A stretch of 64,000 nt of DNA, from positions 434,001-498,000 of the forward strand of contig JADJVJ010000001.1 in NCBI GenBank assembly GCA_016716625.1, in the 5' to 3' direction. Position numbers and translations under genes: made by a program. Below, piece by piece: positions 19,149 to 27,787 of the stretch; within the stretch, counting starts at the first letter, position 1; the number at the start of each line of letters is the position of its first letter. The notes beneath the pieces were generated by a model. That model was not told the origin of the DNA, made no database searches, and saw nothing but the letters and a program-made list of their open reading frames with translations. This stretch comes from Nostocoides sp. (GTDB lineage Bacteria; Actinomycetota; Actinomycetes; Actinomycetales; Dermatophilaceae).

Positions 19149-19154
19149 TAGGCT
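19149..19154 (+). promoter_or_regulatory. -10 box of nuoC (leaderless promoter)
   Basis: TAGGCT ends 7 bases before the nuoC GTG at 19162, identical in sequence and spacing to the nuoA -10 box. The nuoC-H-I-J-K-L-M-N run therefore probably has its own promoter. Confidence 0.45.
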
Positions 19155-19161
19155 CGACATC

Positions 19162-19686
19162 GTGAACGCGGACCGGGTCGAGCAGGTGAGCGCCGACCAG
19201 TGGCACGCGGCCGTCGCCGCCGCCCGCGCGGACGGCTACGCGTTCTTTGACATGCTCACCGCGGTGGACCAGTGCGACGCCGCGCAGGATCCGGGCTTCG
19301 ACGTCGTCGTCCACCTGCTCGACGTCCGCGAGCAACGGGCCTTGCGCTCGCTGCGGATCACCACCCGAGTCCCCGACGGCGGATCGCTGGCGAGCCTCAC
19401 CGACCTCTACCCCGGAGCGGCCTGGCACGAGCGGGAGACCGCCGAGATGTTCGGGATCGGCTTCGAGGGTTTCGCCGACCACACCGACTTCGGATTGCGC
19501 CCGCTGCTCCTGCCGGAGGGGTTCGAGGGGCACCCGTGGCGCAAGGACTTCCAGCTCGTCGCCCGGGCGGTCAAGGCCTGGCCGGGCGGTAAGGAACCGG
19601 GTGAGGGCCACGACTCGGCCCGCTCCCCGGGCCGGCGCCGGGTCCAAGCCCCCGGGGTGCCGCCACCGGAGTGGGGTCCCCGATGA
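19162..19686 (+). CDS. nuoC: NADH-quinone oxidoreductase subunit C (complex I-like)
   Basis: A 174-residue peripheral-arm subunit. The conserved NuoC region is clear: LTDLYPGAAWHERETAEMFG near residue 80 and DFGLRPLLLPEGFEGHPWRKDF near 110. It is a stand-alone NuoC, not a NuoCD fusion, and the next gene is nuoH, so nuoD (the 49-kDa subunit that forms the quinone pocket with NuoB) is missing from its usual position. The C-terminus beyond residue 135 is a variable Pro/Gly-rich tail. The stop overlaps the nuoH start by four bases. Confidence 0.92.
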   Translation: MNADRVEQVSADQWHAAVAAARADGYAFFDMLTAVDQCDAAQDPGFDVVVHLLDVREQRALRSLRITTRVPDGGSLASLTDLYPGAAWHERETAEMFGIGFEGFADHTDFGLRPLLLPEGFEGHPWRKDFQLVARAVKAWPGGKEPGEGHDSARSPGRRRVQAPGVPPPEWGPR

Positions 19687-20639
19687 CCTGGCTCGAGGTC
19701 GTGCTCCGGGCGGGCGCGGTGCTCGCGGCCTTCCTCGTCCTGCCGCTGCTCATCGGCCAGACCGAGCACAAGGTCATGGCCCACATGCAAGGACGGCTCG
19801 GGCCGATGTATGCCGGCGGGTTCCACGGCTGGGCCCAGCTCATCGCCGACGGGGTGAAGTTCGTCCAGAAGGAGGACATCACCCCGCTCGCCGCAGATCG
19901 ACGGATCTTCCGGCTCGCACCGGCGGTCGCGCTCGTGCCCTATCTCGTCGCTCTCTCCGTCGTACCGCTCTCACCGGGGCTCGTCGCCGTCGACGTCCCG
20001 CTGAGCCTGCTTCTGGTGCTCGCGGCCACCTCGGTCGGGGCGCTCGGCACCCTCATGGCGGGCTGGTCCTCGGGCAACAAGTACTCCCTGCTCGGCGGCC
20101 TACGGGCCGCCGCCCAGCTCATCTCCTACGAACTGCCCATCGTGCTCGCCTGCGCCTCGGTAGCGCTCGCCGCGGGCACGCTCTCCGTCGTCGGCATCGG
20201 AGTGGCGTGGAGTCCACTGTGGCTGCTCTGGCAACTCCCCGGTGCGCTCGTCTTCCTCGTCGCCGGGGTCGCCGAACTCCAGCGGCCGCCGTTCGATATG
20301 CCGGTCGCCGACGCCGAACTCGTCATGGGGGCCTGGACCGAGTACACCGGGCTCCGGTTCGCGCTCTTCCTGCTCACCGAGTACGCCGGCATCGTCATCC
20401 TGTCGTTGCTTTTCGCGGTCCTCTGGCTTGGTGGCTGGCATGGGCCGTGGAGCGACTCGGTCGGCTGGTTGTGGACCCTGCTCAAGGGTTTCGCCGTGGC
20501 CGTGGTCATCATTTGGATCCGGGTCGCCTGGCCGCGGCTTCGCGAGGACCAACTGCAGCGGCTCGCCTGGGTCTGGCTCGTCCCGATCGCGTTGGGGCAG
20601 CTGTTCCTCACCGGCATTGGGGTGGTGATGGGCTGGTGA
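19683..20639 (+). CDS. nuoH: NADH-quinone oxidoreductase subunit H (complex I-like)
   Basis: A 318-residue membrane subunit with about eight helices, forming the junction between the quinone chamber and the proton-pumping arm. Family signatures are visible: IGQTEHKVMAHMQGRLGPMYAG (residues ~23-44), GWAQLIADGVKFVQKEDI, GWSSGNKYSLLGGLRAAAQLISYE, and the acidic loop ELQRPPFDMPVADAELVMG followed by TEYTGLRFALF. The length is slightly short compared with ~330-420 in NADH-linked paralogues. It overlaps nuoC and nuoI by four bases. Confidence 0.94.
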   Translation: MTWLEVVLRAGAVLAAFLVLPLLIGQTEHKVMAHMQGRLGPMYAGGFHGWAQLIADGVKFVQKEDITPLAADRRIFRLAPAVALVPYLVALSVVPLSPGLVAVDVPLSLLLVLAATSVGALGTLMAGWSSGNKYSLLGGLRAAAQLISYELPIVLACASVALAAGTLSVVGIGVAWSPLWLLWQLPGALVFLVAGVAELQRPPFDMPVADAELVMGAWTEYTGLRFALFLLTEYAGIVILSLLFAVLWLGGWHGPWSDSVGWLWTLLKGFAVAVVIIWIRVAWPRLREDQLQRLAWVWLVPIALGQLFLTGIGVVMGW

Positions 20640-21229
20640 GCGAGAAGGACATGCGCGGGCGCGGCCACGGCATACCCGGCCTGGTCAAGGGCATGGTGAC
20701 GACCGCGCGCACCGGACTGCGGCGCACCGGCACCCAGGAGTACCCCGACGTCTCTCCCGAGCTCCCACCGCGCAGCCGCGGGGTGATTGCGCTCCTCGAG
20801 GAGAACTGCACGAGCTGCATGCTCTGCGCCCGCGAATGCCCCGACTGGTGCATCACCATCGACTCGCACAAGGAAACCATCCCGGCGAGCACCGCGGGCG
20901 GCCGGGAACGCCAACGCAACGTCCTGGACCGGTTCGCCATCGACTTCTCGCTGTGCATGTACTGCGGGATCTGCATCGAGGTCTGCCCTTTCGATGCCCT
21001 GTTCTGGTCACCGCACTTCGAGTACGCGGAGTATGACGTCCGCGATCTCCTCCACGAGAAGGAGCGGCTTGGCGAGTGGATGGCGAGCGTCCCGCCACCC
21101 GCCGCCCTCGACGAGAAGGCGAGCGAGCCCGCCGAGGTGGCCGCGGCCCGTCGCCCGCAACGCACCGTGCCGGCGCAGCGGGCTGTGCCGGCGCAGCGGG
21201 CTGTGCCTGCGGAGGGGGACTCGCCGTGA
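20636..21229 (+). CDS. nuoI: NADH-quinone oxidoreductase subunit I (complex I-like)
   Basis: A 197-residue 2x[4Fe-4S] ferredoxin-like subunit. Cluster motifs are CTSCMLCARECP (about residue 60) and CMYCGICIEVCP (about 104), followed by FDALFW. In the absence of NuoEFG this subunit is the likely entry point for electrons from reduced ferredoxin. The C-terminal ~40 residues are low complexity, with a short tandem repeat VPAQRA-VPAQRA-VPAEG. It is encoded by two perfect 18-base DNA repeats at 21167-21202, probably a slippage expansion. The start GTG overlaps the nuoH stop. Confidence 0.94.
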   Translation: MSEKDMRGRGHGIPGLVKGMVTTARTGLRRTGTQEYPDVSPELPPRSRGVIALLEENCTSCMLCARECPDWCITIDSHKETIPASTAGGRERQRNVLDRFAIDFSLCMYCGICIEVCPFDALFWSPHFEYAEYDVRDLLHEKERLGEWMASVPPPAALDEKASEPAEVAAARRPQRTVPAQRAVPAQRAVPAEGDSP

Positions 21230-21747
21230 CCGGTTTGGATCTGGCCTTCGCCGCCGCCGCTGCCGTCGCCGCGAGCGCCGGGCTGCTCGCGGTGACCACC
21301 CGCCATGTCGTCCACGCGGCCCTGTGGCTCGTCGTGGCGCTGCTCGGAGTGGCCGGGGTGGTCCTGCTCCTCGGAGCCGAGCTCGTCGCCCTCGTCCTCG
21401 TCCTGGTCTATGTCGGCGCGGTCGTCGTGCTCGTGCTCTTCGCCCTCATGCTCACCCGGGCCCCCATCGGTCCGGACCGGGCGCACGCGGCCGGTCCGGG
21501 GCGCACGATCTTGGCGGCCGTCGTCGGGGGTGCGACGACCGCCCTGCTGCTCTCGGTGCTCTATCCGCTCGCCGGGGGCTGGCCCGGGCAGCTGCTCACC
21601 CGTCGCCCGGTGAGCACGAGTCAGGTTGCCGCTCAAGTGTTCTCGACGTGGGTATGGCCGTTCGAGGCGCTCTCGCTCCTGCTCCTCGCCGCACTCGTCG
21701 CCGCCCTGGCGGTGTCCCGGATCGCGGCGCGGGGGAGCACACCATGA
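21226..21747 (+). CDS. nuoJ: NADH-quinone oxidoreductase subunit J (complex I-like)
   Basis: A 173-residue membrane subunit with five predicted helices. The conserved helix 3 region reads GAELVALVLVLVYVGAVVVLVLFALML, containing the pi-bulge-type YVGAV motif of NuoJ. It connects the quinone site to the antiporter-like subunits. The GTG start overlaps nuoI by four bases; the stop overlaps nuoK. Nothing unusual is seen apart from the short loop between helices 4 and 5. Confidence 0.9.
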   Translation: MTGLDLAFAAAAAVAASAGLLAVTTRHVVHAALWLVVALLGVAGVVLLLGAELVALVLVLVYVGAVVVLVLFALMLTRAPIGPDRAHAAGPGRTILAAVVGGATTALLLSVLYPLAGGWPGQLLTRRPVSTSQVAAQVFSTWVWPFEALSLLLLAALVAALAVSRIAARGSTP

Positions 21748-22052
21748 TCCACCTCATCGGCCCCTTCGTGCTCGCCGCGCTGCTCGTCGGCATCGGCCTG
21801 GCCGGGGTGCTGCTGCGCCGCAACGCCGTGCTCGTCCTCATCGGCGTCGAGCTCATCCTCGCCGGGGCACTCGTCCTCGCGGTCTCGATCTCGATCGCCC
21901 GGCCCGCCGCGCATGCCGCGAGCTCGGTCCTTCCGCTCTTCGTCATGACCATCGCGGCCGCCGAGGTGGTCCTCGCGCTGGCCGTCATCCTCGCGGTCTA
22001 TCGGCTCCGCGGATCGATCGACCTGGACACCCCGAGCGAGGAGGCCCGGTGA
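21744..22052 (+). CDS. nuoK: NADH-quinone oxidoreductase subunit K (complex I-like)
   Basis: A 102-residue, three-helix subunit homologous to MrpC. The key glutamate helix is NAVLVLIGVELILAGALVLA (E about residue 36), and a second membrane glutamate lies in MTIAAAEVVLALAVIL. Both are needed for proton translocation in known complexes and are retained here, so the pumping arm looks functional. It is overlapped on both sides by four bases. Confidence 0.93.
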   Translation: MIHLIGPFVLAALLVGIGLAGVLLRRNAVLVLIGVELILAGALVLAVSISIARPAAHAASSVLPLFVMTIAAAEVVLALAVILAVYRLRGSIDLDTPSEEAR

Positions 22053-23872
22053 TCGCACGCCTCCTCATCGTGCTGCCGGTGCTCGCTGCCGCCGCAGCGA
22101 TGGCGCTGCGCCGCAACGACATCGGGGTGCGGGCCGCCTGCGTGGGCACCGGCCTGGTGATGGCGGTGCTTGCCTTCGTCGGCATGGTTGCCGGGCTCGG
22201 TCGGGCACCCGAGGTGGTCAGCACGATCTCGGGGGTCACCCTGCCGGACCTGCGGATGCCCTGGCTGCTCTGGACCAGTCCGGCCATCGGGGTGGTCACC
22301 TTCGTCGTCGCCGGTGTCGCCGCCGTCATCCAGGCGTATGCCGCCTGGTACCTGGCCACCGACGACCGCTACGCCACCTTCGCCGCAACCATGTCGCTGT
22401 TCACCGCAGCCATGCTCCTGGTCGTCCAGTCCGCCGACCTCACCCTGACCCTCATCGGCTGGGAGGTCATGGGCTGGTGCTCCTTCCTGCTCATCGGCCA
22501 CTGGTCACGGACCGAGGTGGCCCGCCGGGCCGCGGCCAAGGCCCTGCTCGTCACCCGCGCCGCCGACGTCGGCTTCGTCCTCGGCCTGGTGGGCCTGGCC
22601 GTCGGCGCGCGCAGCACCGGGCTCGCGGACGTCCTGGCCTACTGGACCTCCCCGGAGGCGCCGGTCAACGCCCGGGCCCTGGCCCTTAGCCTCGTCGTCG
22701 TCGGCGTGCTCGGCAAGTCGGCGCAGTTCCCCTTCCACGACTGGCTCCCGGACGCCATGGCGGGCCCGACCCCGGCGAGTGCGCTCATCCACGCGGCGAC
22801 CATGGTGGCCGCCGGAACCGTGGTGCTCTGGGCGCTCTATCCGGCGTTCGTGCTCGCCGAACCGGCCCGCTGGCTGCTCGGGGTCAGTGCCTCGATCACC
22901 ATGCTCGGCGCCGCCCTGCTCGCCTTCGCGCAGTCCGACCTCAAGCGGTTGCTCGCGTATTCCACGGTGAGCCAGGTCGCCCTCATGCTGGGCGCCATCG
23001 CCGCGGTCCCGGCTCAGGTCGGGCCGGATGCGGGTCTGTTCCATCTGCTGTCCCATGCTCTGTTCAAGGCACTGCTCTTCCTCGTCATCGGCTGGCTCGC
23101 GGTCGTCGTCGGCTCCACCGCTGCCTCCGCGATGAGGGGTTCGGCGCGGGCGGACTGGGTCTCCCGGGTGGCGCTCTTCGTCGGTCTCGCCGCGCTCGCC
23201 GGGGTGCCGCTCTTCGTCGGTGGGGTGTCCAAGGAGCTCGTTGTGGAAGGGGCCTTCGAGGGCGCGGTGAGCCCCTCCGGCCCGGGGGTGGTCGTCCTCG
23301 TCGTCATCCTGCTCACCGTCGTGGTCACCGCGGCCTACAGCACTCGCGCGTTCATCGTGGTCACCACCCATCGGCCCGGGGGGGCGCCCACCCGGCGAAC
23401 CATGCCGTGGAGTGTCGCGACCGTGCTTGCCGTGCTCACCGTGGCGACCACCCTGGGCGGGGTGCTTGCGCTCACCGGGGCGTTCGTCCTGCCCTCCTCG
23501 TCCTGGGTGTGGCTTGCGATCTCGGTCCTGCTCATCACGGTCGGTGTCTCGGTGGCCTGGCGCGCGGGTCTGCGCGGGGATCCCGCCGAGGAACTCGCGG
23601 GGCGGTTCATCCCGTATGCCGACCGTGGCCTGGGCGTCGACCGGCTCTACACCGATCTGGTCGCCCGCCCCGTGCTCGCGGCCGCGGCGGTGGCGCGGTT
23701 CCTCGACACCGAGGTCATCGACGCCTATGTCCGAGCCACCGCCTTCACCGCCCGGCTCACCGGCACCGGGGTGGTCCGGGCGCATCGCGGGGAACGCCCG
23801 GCCGTCGGCACCGCCCTGGTGGCCCTCGGTGTGCTCGTCGTCGGGATCGTCGGGGTGATGACGTGGTCTTGA
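22049..23872 (+). CDS. nuoL: NADH-quinone oxidoreductase subunit L (antiporter-like)
   Basis: A 607-residue distal proton-pumping subunit. The conserved channel glutamate lies in LIGWEVMGWCSFLLIGHW (about residue 140), with central lysines in KSAQFPFHDWLPDAMAGPTPASALIHAATM (about 230) and QSDLKRLLAYSTVSQ. The C-terminal lateral helix and final transmembrane segment are present (VVALGVLVVGIVGVMTW region). It starts at GTG 22049, overlapping nuoK. Slightly shorter than the ~630-residue average, otherwise normal. Confidence 0.93.
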   Translation: MIARLLIVLPVLAAAAAMALRRNDIGVRAACVGTGLVMAVLAFVGMVAGLGRAPEVVSTISGVTLPDLRMPWLLWTSPAIGVVTFVVAGVAAVIQAYAAWYLATDDRYATFAATMSLFTAAMLLVVQSADLTLTLIGWEVMGWCSFLLIGHWSRTEVARRAAAKALLVTRAADVGFVLGLVGLAVGARSTGLADVLAYWTSPEAPVNARALALSLVVVGVLGKSAQFPFHDWLPDAMAGPTPASALIHAATMVAAGTVVLWALYPAFVLAEPARWLLGVSASITMLGAALLAFAQSDLKRLLAYSTVSQVALMLGAIAAVPAQVGPDAGLFHLLSHALFKALLFLVIGWLAVVVGSTAASAMRGSARADWVSRVALFVGLAALAGVPLFVGGVSKELVVEGAFEGAVSPSGPGVVVLVVILLTVVVTAAYSTRAFIVVTTHRPGGAPTRRTMPWSVATVLAVLTVATTLGGVLALTGAFVLPSSSWVWLAISVLLITVGVSVAWRAGLRGDPAEELAGRFIPYADRGLGVDRLYTDLVARPVLAAAAVARFLDTEVIDAYVRATAFTARLTGTGVVRAHRGERPAVGTALVALGVLVVGIVGVMTWS

Positions 23873-25341
23873 GCGCAGCCCTCGCGCTGCCGGCCATGGT
23901 CGGGGCCCTGCTGGTCGTTTTCGGCTCCGCGTTGGGGGCCCGCCCGTCGCGGTGGGTTGCCGGCGCGGCCGCTGTCGGCAGCGCCGGCCTCCTGTGGGCC
24001 GGGCTGGTCCGCGGCGAGGTCGTCGACGTGCTGTGGGTGCCCGATCTCGGGCTGCGCTTCGCCCTGCGCGCCGATGGCTACAGCGTCCCCTTCGTGCTGC
24101 TCACCTCGCTGGTGCTCATCCTCGTCGTCGCGCACACGGCATACGAGGTGCCCTCGGGAGGGAGCGCGGGCGGCTACCTCGGGTGTGTGCTGCTCGTCGG
24201 ATCGGGGGCGCTGACCGCGTTCCTCGCCGGCGACATGGTGCTCTTCTTCCTCGCCTTCGAGGTCGTCCTCATCCCCATGTGGGTGCTCATCGGGCGCTGG
24301 GGTGACCCGCACGATCTCGCGGCCCGCCGGGACGCTGCCTCCCGGTTCCTGCTCTATACCGCGGTGGGCTCTACCCTCATGCTCGTCGGCATCCTGCTGC
24401 TCGCGCATCGTCGCGGGTCCACCGGCTTCGCGGTCGACGCGGTCCAGGGAACCGGTCCCAGGGCCGTGCTCATCGTGCTCCTCCTCGTCCTCGGCCTGGC
24501 CATCAAACTGCCCGTCTTCCCGTTGCACACCTGGCTCCCGGCCGCGCACACCATCGCGCCCACGGGTGGGTCCGTTCTGCTCGCCGCGGTGCTCCTCAAG
24601 CTCGGCAGCTACGGCCTTATCCGGCTGCCGGTGCTCAGCGCCCCGGAGGCGTTCGCGGTCATCGCGCCCTGGCTCGGTCTGGCCGGGGGCGTCGGCGTGG
24701 TCTGGGGTGGGCTGGTCTGTCTCGCCGAGAGCGACCTGAAACGGCTCATCGCCTACTCCTCGGTCGCGCACATGGGTTTCGTCGCCTTGGCCGTCTCCAC
24801 GGGGTCCCAACTCGGGATCCAGGCCGCGATCTACAGCAGCATCGCGCACGGGCTCATCGCTTCCCTGCTCTTCATCCTCGTCGGTGGGCTCAAGCACCGG
24901 TGGGGTTCGGCGAGCCTCACCGTGGCCCGCGAGCCGCTGCGGGAGGTCTCACCGCGTCTCGGCGCGATCCTCGTGCTGGGTCTCACCGCGAGCATGGGGT
25001 TGCCGGGGCTGGCCGGGTTCTGGGGTGAGCTGCTCACCCTGGTGGCCGCTTGGTCACCGGCGCCGGGCCGCCCCCGGTCGGTGTTCGTCGCCTCGGCCAT
25101 CATCGCCGCCGTCGGTGCCGCGCTCGCCGCCGCGTATGTCGTCCGCGTCCTGCGCCTGGTGTGGCTGGGTGATGCGGTGGCGGGCCAGCGCGGCCGGCCC
25201 ATCGTCCGTGTGGACATCCGGGGTGTCGAGTGGGCCGTCACCGCCGTCCTGGTCGCCGGAATCGTCTGGCTGGGGGTCTATCCCTACGTCCTGCTCGACC
25301 TCACCGTGGTTGCGCCCGCTGGCCCGGCGGTGGCCCCATGA
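23863..25341 (+). CDS. nuoM: NADH-quinone oxidoreductase subunit M (antiporter-like)
   Basis: A 492-residue antiporter-like pump subunit. Signatures: AFEVVLIPMWVLIGRWG (channel glutamate, about residue 130), KLPVFPLHTWLPAAHTIAPTGGSVLLAAVLLKLGSYG split by the usual helix break (about 210-246), and ESDLKRLIAYSSVAHMGF. The start is GTG 23863, overlapping nuoL by ten bases; a TTG at 23869 is an alternative. It stops in an ATGA overlap with nuoN. Confidence 0.92.
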   Translation: MVLSAALALPAMVGALLVVFGSALGARPSRWVAGAAAVGSAGLLWAGLVRGEVVDVLWVPDLGLRFALRADGYSVPFVLLTSLVLILVVAHTAYEVPSGGSAGGYLGCVLLVGSGALTAFLAGDMVLFFLAFEVVLIPMWVLIGRWGDPHDLAARRDAASRFLLYTAVGSTLMLVGILLLAHRRGSTGFAVDAVQGTGPRAVLIVLLLVLGLAIKLPVFPLHTWLPAAHTIAPTGGSVLLAAVLLKLGSYGLIRLPVLSAPEAFAVIAPWLGLAGGVGVVWGGLVCLAESDLKRLIAYSSVAHMGFVALAVSTGSQLGIQAAIYSSIAHGLIASLLFILVGGLKHRWGSASLTVAREPLREVSPRLGAILVLGLTASMGLPGLAGFWGELLTLVAAWSPAPGRPRSVFVASAIIAAVGAALAAAYVVRVLRLVWLGDAVAGQRGRPIVRVDIRGVEWAVTAVLVAGIVWLGVYPYVLLDLTVVAPAGPAVAP

Positions 25342-26825
25342 ACTCTGCCGTGCTCTCGTTGCTGCCGGCCGCCGTCGCCGGCGTCGGAGCCTTGCTCGTG
25401 CTCCTCGTGGACCTTGTCATGCCGCGGAGTCAGTTGTGGCAGCGCCCGCTCGGAGTGGTGATCCTGCTCGCCGCGACCGCCACGGTCCCGGTGGCCTGGA
25501 CCATCGGCTGGTTCGCGCACACCGACCGGTCGGGTCTGCCGGAGATCCTCGCCTCGATCGGCGTTCCTTCCCCGGCCAGGGTGCTCCAGGTCGTTGCGCT
25601 GCTCGGGGCCGCGGCGGCGCTCATCCTGCTCGGGCACGAGCACCGCGAGGCCCCCGGTGGGCTGAGCGTTGCCGTTGCCCTGGTCTTGGTGTCGGCTGCC
25701 GGGGCGGCGTCCGCGGCGGCCTCGGTGGACGTGATCAGTCTCGTCGTCTCCCTCGAGGTGGCCACCCTGCCCGCGGTGGCCCTGGTGGCCCTGCGGGGTC
25801 GTCGGGGGGCGGTGCACGCCTCGCTCTCGCTGCTGATGACCTCGCTGGTGTCCTTCGCGGTCACCGTGCTCGGGGCGGCCCTTTACCTCGCCGCGAACTC
25901 CTCCGTCGTGCTGTCGGCCGAACTCGTCGGTGCCGGCTTGGACGCCCGGACCACCCGGCCGGCCCTGCTGCTCGGGACCGTCCTCCTTGTCGTCGGGATG
26001 GCCTTCAAGCTCTCCCTGGTTCCCTTCCACGCCTGGACGCCCCAGGCCTACCGGGAGGGCGATCTCGGCGTCGTCGCGCTGCTGGTGACCACCTCCAAGG
26101 CCGCCGGAGTGGGCGGAATCCTCGCGGTGCTGCGGCCATTCATCGACCCCCCGGCCCCCTTCGTCCTCGCCGAGCGGGGTCTGGTGCTCGCGCTGGCGGT
26201 GCTCGCGGTCGCCTCGATGCTGATCGGTGCCGTCGGCGCGCTGCGCCAAACGCGCCCTCTCGGGCTGCTCGCCTGGTCCACGATCGGCCAGGCCGGCTGG
26301 GTTCTGCTGCCGCTGACCGCGCTCACCGACGCCGGCCGGGCCGCGGCCGTCGGGTACTCCCTCGCCTATGCCCTGGCCACCCTCGTGCTGCTCGCCGTGC
26401 TGCGGCGGGGGCGGGCGCTGCCCGGGCAGCACCTCTCCGACGGGCCCGAACCGGCGTTCAGCGGCTTCCTCGGGTACGTCCGGCGAGACCGGATCGGGGG
26501 AGCCGCGCTCGTCTTCGCGCTCCTCGTGCTGGCCGGACTGCCACCGGGGGTCTATGGCCTCCTGGTCAAGGTGGGGGTGCTCGCCGCGCTCACCGCCGAA
26601 GGCCTCTGGGTTCTTGCGGTCATCGCCGTCGTCGGCGTCGTCCTGGGCATCGCCGCCTACGCGCGCTGGCTGGCCGCGGCGCTCGGCCGGGTGCCCGAGC
26701 GCGGGGCCGAGGCAGCGGCGGCTGGGCGCACGGCATACGGGGCGCTGCTCGTCCTGGGGGCTGGGTGTCTGCTGCTCATCGTGCTCTCGGTGTGGCCAGC
26801 CCTTGTGGCGCCGTTTCTGCACTAG
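25338..26825 (+). CDS. nuoN: NADH-quinone oxidoreductase subunit N (antiporter-like)
   Basis: A 495-residue antiporter-like pump subunit, the last of the cluster. Recognisable parts are SLEVATLPAVALVAL (channel glutamate), GMAFKLSLVPFHAWTPQAYREGD (lysine and histidine of the channel), and LGLLAWSTIGQAGWVLLPL. The ATG at 25338 overlaps the nuoM stop. After its stop there are only 45 bases, with a small hairpin, before htpX. No nuoE, F or G follows. Confidence 0.92.
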   Translation: MNSAVLSLLPAAVAGVGALLVLLVDLVMPRSQLWQRPLGVVILLAATATVPVAWTIGWFAHTDRSGLPEILASIGVPSPARVLQVVALLGAAAALILLGHEHREAPGGLSVAVALVLVSAAGAASAAASVDVISLVVSLEVATLPAVALVALRGRRGAVHASLSLLMTSLVSFAVTVLGAALYLAANSSVVLSAELVGAGLDARTTRPALLLGTVLLVVGMAFKLSLVPFHAWTPQAYREGDLGVVALLVTTSKAAGVGGILAVLRPFIDPPAPFVLAERGLVLALAVLAVASMLIGAVGALRQTRPLGLLAWSTIGQAGWVLLPLTALTDAGRAAAVGYSLAYALATLVLLAVLRRGRALPGQHLSDGPEPAFSGFLGYVRRDRIGGAALVFALLVLAGLPPGVYGLLVKVGVLAALTAEGLWVLAVIAVVGVVLGIAAYARWLAAALGRVPERGAEAAAAGRTAYGALLVLGAGCLLLIVLSVWPALVAPFLH

Positions 26826-26870
26826 CCAGGATGGGGAACGAAACCCCGGCCAAGGAGCGTTGACCAGCGC

Positions 26871-27755
26871 ATGCACAACCACAACAACGGCCTGAAGACC
26901 GCTGCCCTGTTCGGCGGCATCTTCGCGGTCCTGCTCGCGATGGGGTGGGCCATCGCGGGGTACACCGGCAACTCCACGTTCATCTGGGTCTTCGCGCTCA
27001 TCGGGGTGGGGACGACGTTCTACTCGTACTGGAACTCGGACAAGCTCGCGCTGCGGGCCATGCGCGCCCAACCGGTCACGGAGGCCGAGGCCCCGCAGAT
27101 GTACCGCATCGTCCGGGAGCTCTCCGAGCGGGCGGGGCAGCCGATGCCGCGGCTCTATGTCTCGCCGACCGAGGCGCCGAACGCCTTCGCCACCGGCCGT
27201 GACCCGAGCAACGCCGCCGTCTGCTGCACCGTCGGCATCCTGTCTCTGCTCGACGAGCGCGAGCTGCGCGGGGTGCTCGGGCACGAACTCATGCACGTCT
27301 ATAACCGCGACATCCTCACCGGGTCGGTCGCGGCGGCCATCGCCGGGGTCATCTCCACGATCGGCCAGATGCTGTCCTTCGGGATGATGTTCGGCGGCAA
27401 CAGCCGGGACGGGGACCGGGGGAGCCCGCTCGCCGGGATCGCGATGGCGCTGCTCGCCCCGTTCATGGCGACCGTCATCCAGTTGGCGATCTCCCGAACC
27501 CGCGAGTATGACGCCGACGAGGACGGTGCCGCGCTCACCGGGGACCCGCTGGCTCTGGCCTCCGCGCTGCGCAAGCTCGAGCGCGGGGTGGCTCGGGCGC
27601 CGCTGGCGCCGACTCAGGACGTCGTCAATGCCAGCCACATGATGATCGCGAACCCGTTCCGGGCTCAGGACGTCTCGCGGCTGCTCTCGACGCACCCGCC
27701 GATGGGGGAGCGGATCGCTCGGCTCGAGGCGATGGCCAGCGGCCTGCGGCGCTAG
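26871..27755 (+). CDS. htpX: Membrane zinc protease HtpX (M48B)
   Basis: A 294-residue integral membrane metalloprotease used for quality control of membrane proteins. Two N-terminal helices (about 11-30 and 35-50), the zinc motif LGHELMHVYNRD (about residue 137) and the third ligand in SRTREYDADEDGAAL (about 215) are all present, with a central hydrophobic pair between them. Length and order match HtpX. The ATG at 26871 directly follows the nuoN region; the gene probably has a separate role in stress response. Confidence 0.95.
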   Translation: MHNHNNGLKTAALFGGIFAVLLAMGWAIAGYTGNSTFIWVFALIGVGTTFYSYWNSDKLALRAMRAQPVTEAEAPQMYRIVRELSERAGQPMPRLYVSPTEAPNAFATGRDPSNAAVCCTVGILSLLDERELRGVLGHELMHVYNRDILTGSVAAAIAGVISTIGQMLSFGMMFGGNSRDGDRGSPLAGIAMALLAPFMATVIQLAISRTREYDADEDGAALTGDPLALASALRKLERGVARAPLAPTQDVVNASHMMIANPFRAQDVSRLLSTHPPMGERIARLEAMASGLRR

Positions 27756-27787
27756 CCCTTCTCGCGTCCCGAACCTCCCGCCTCTCC

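Noticed and set aside
17614..19647. A 677-residue minus-strand open frame, considered as a possible missing nuoD
   Set aside because: It is antisense to the M1 peptidase and nuoC and contains none of the NuoD motifs; the plus-strand M1 peptidase has a clear HELSH zinc site.
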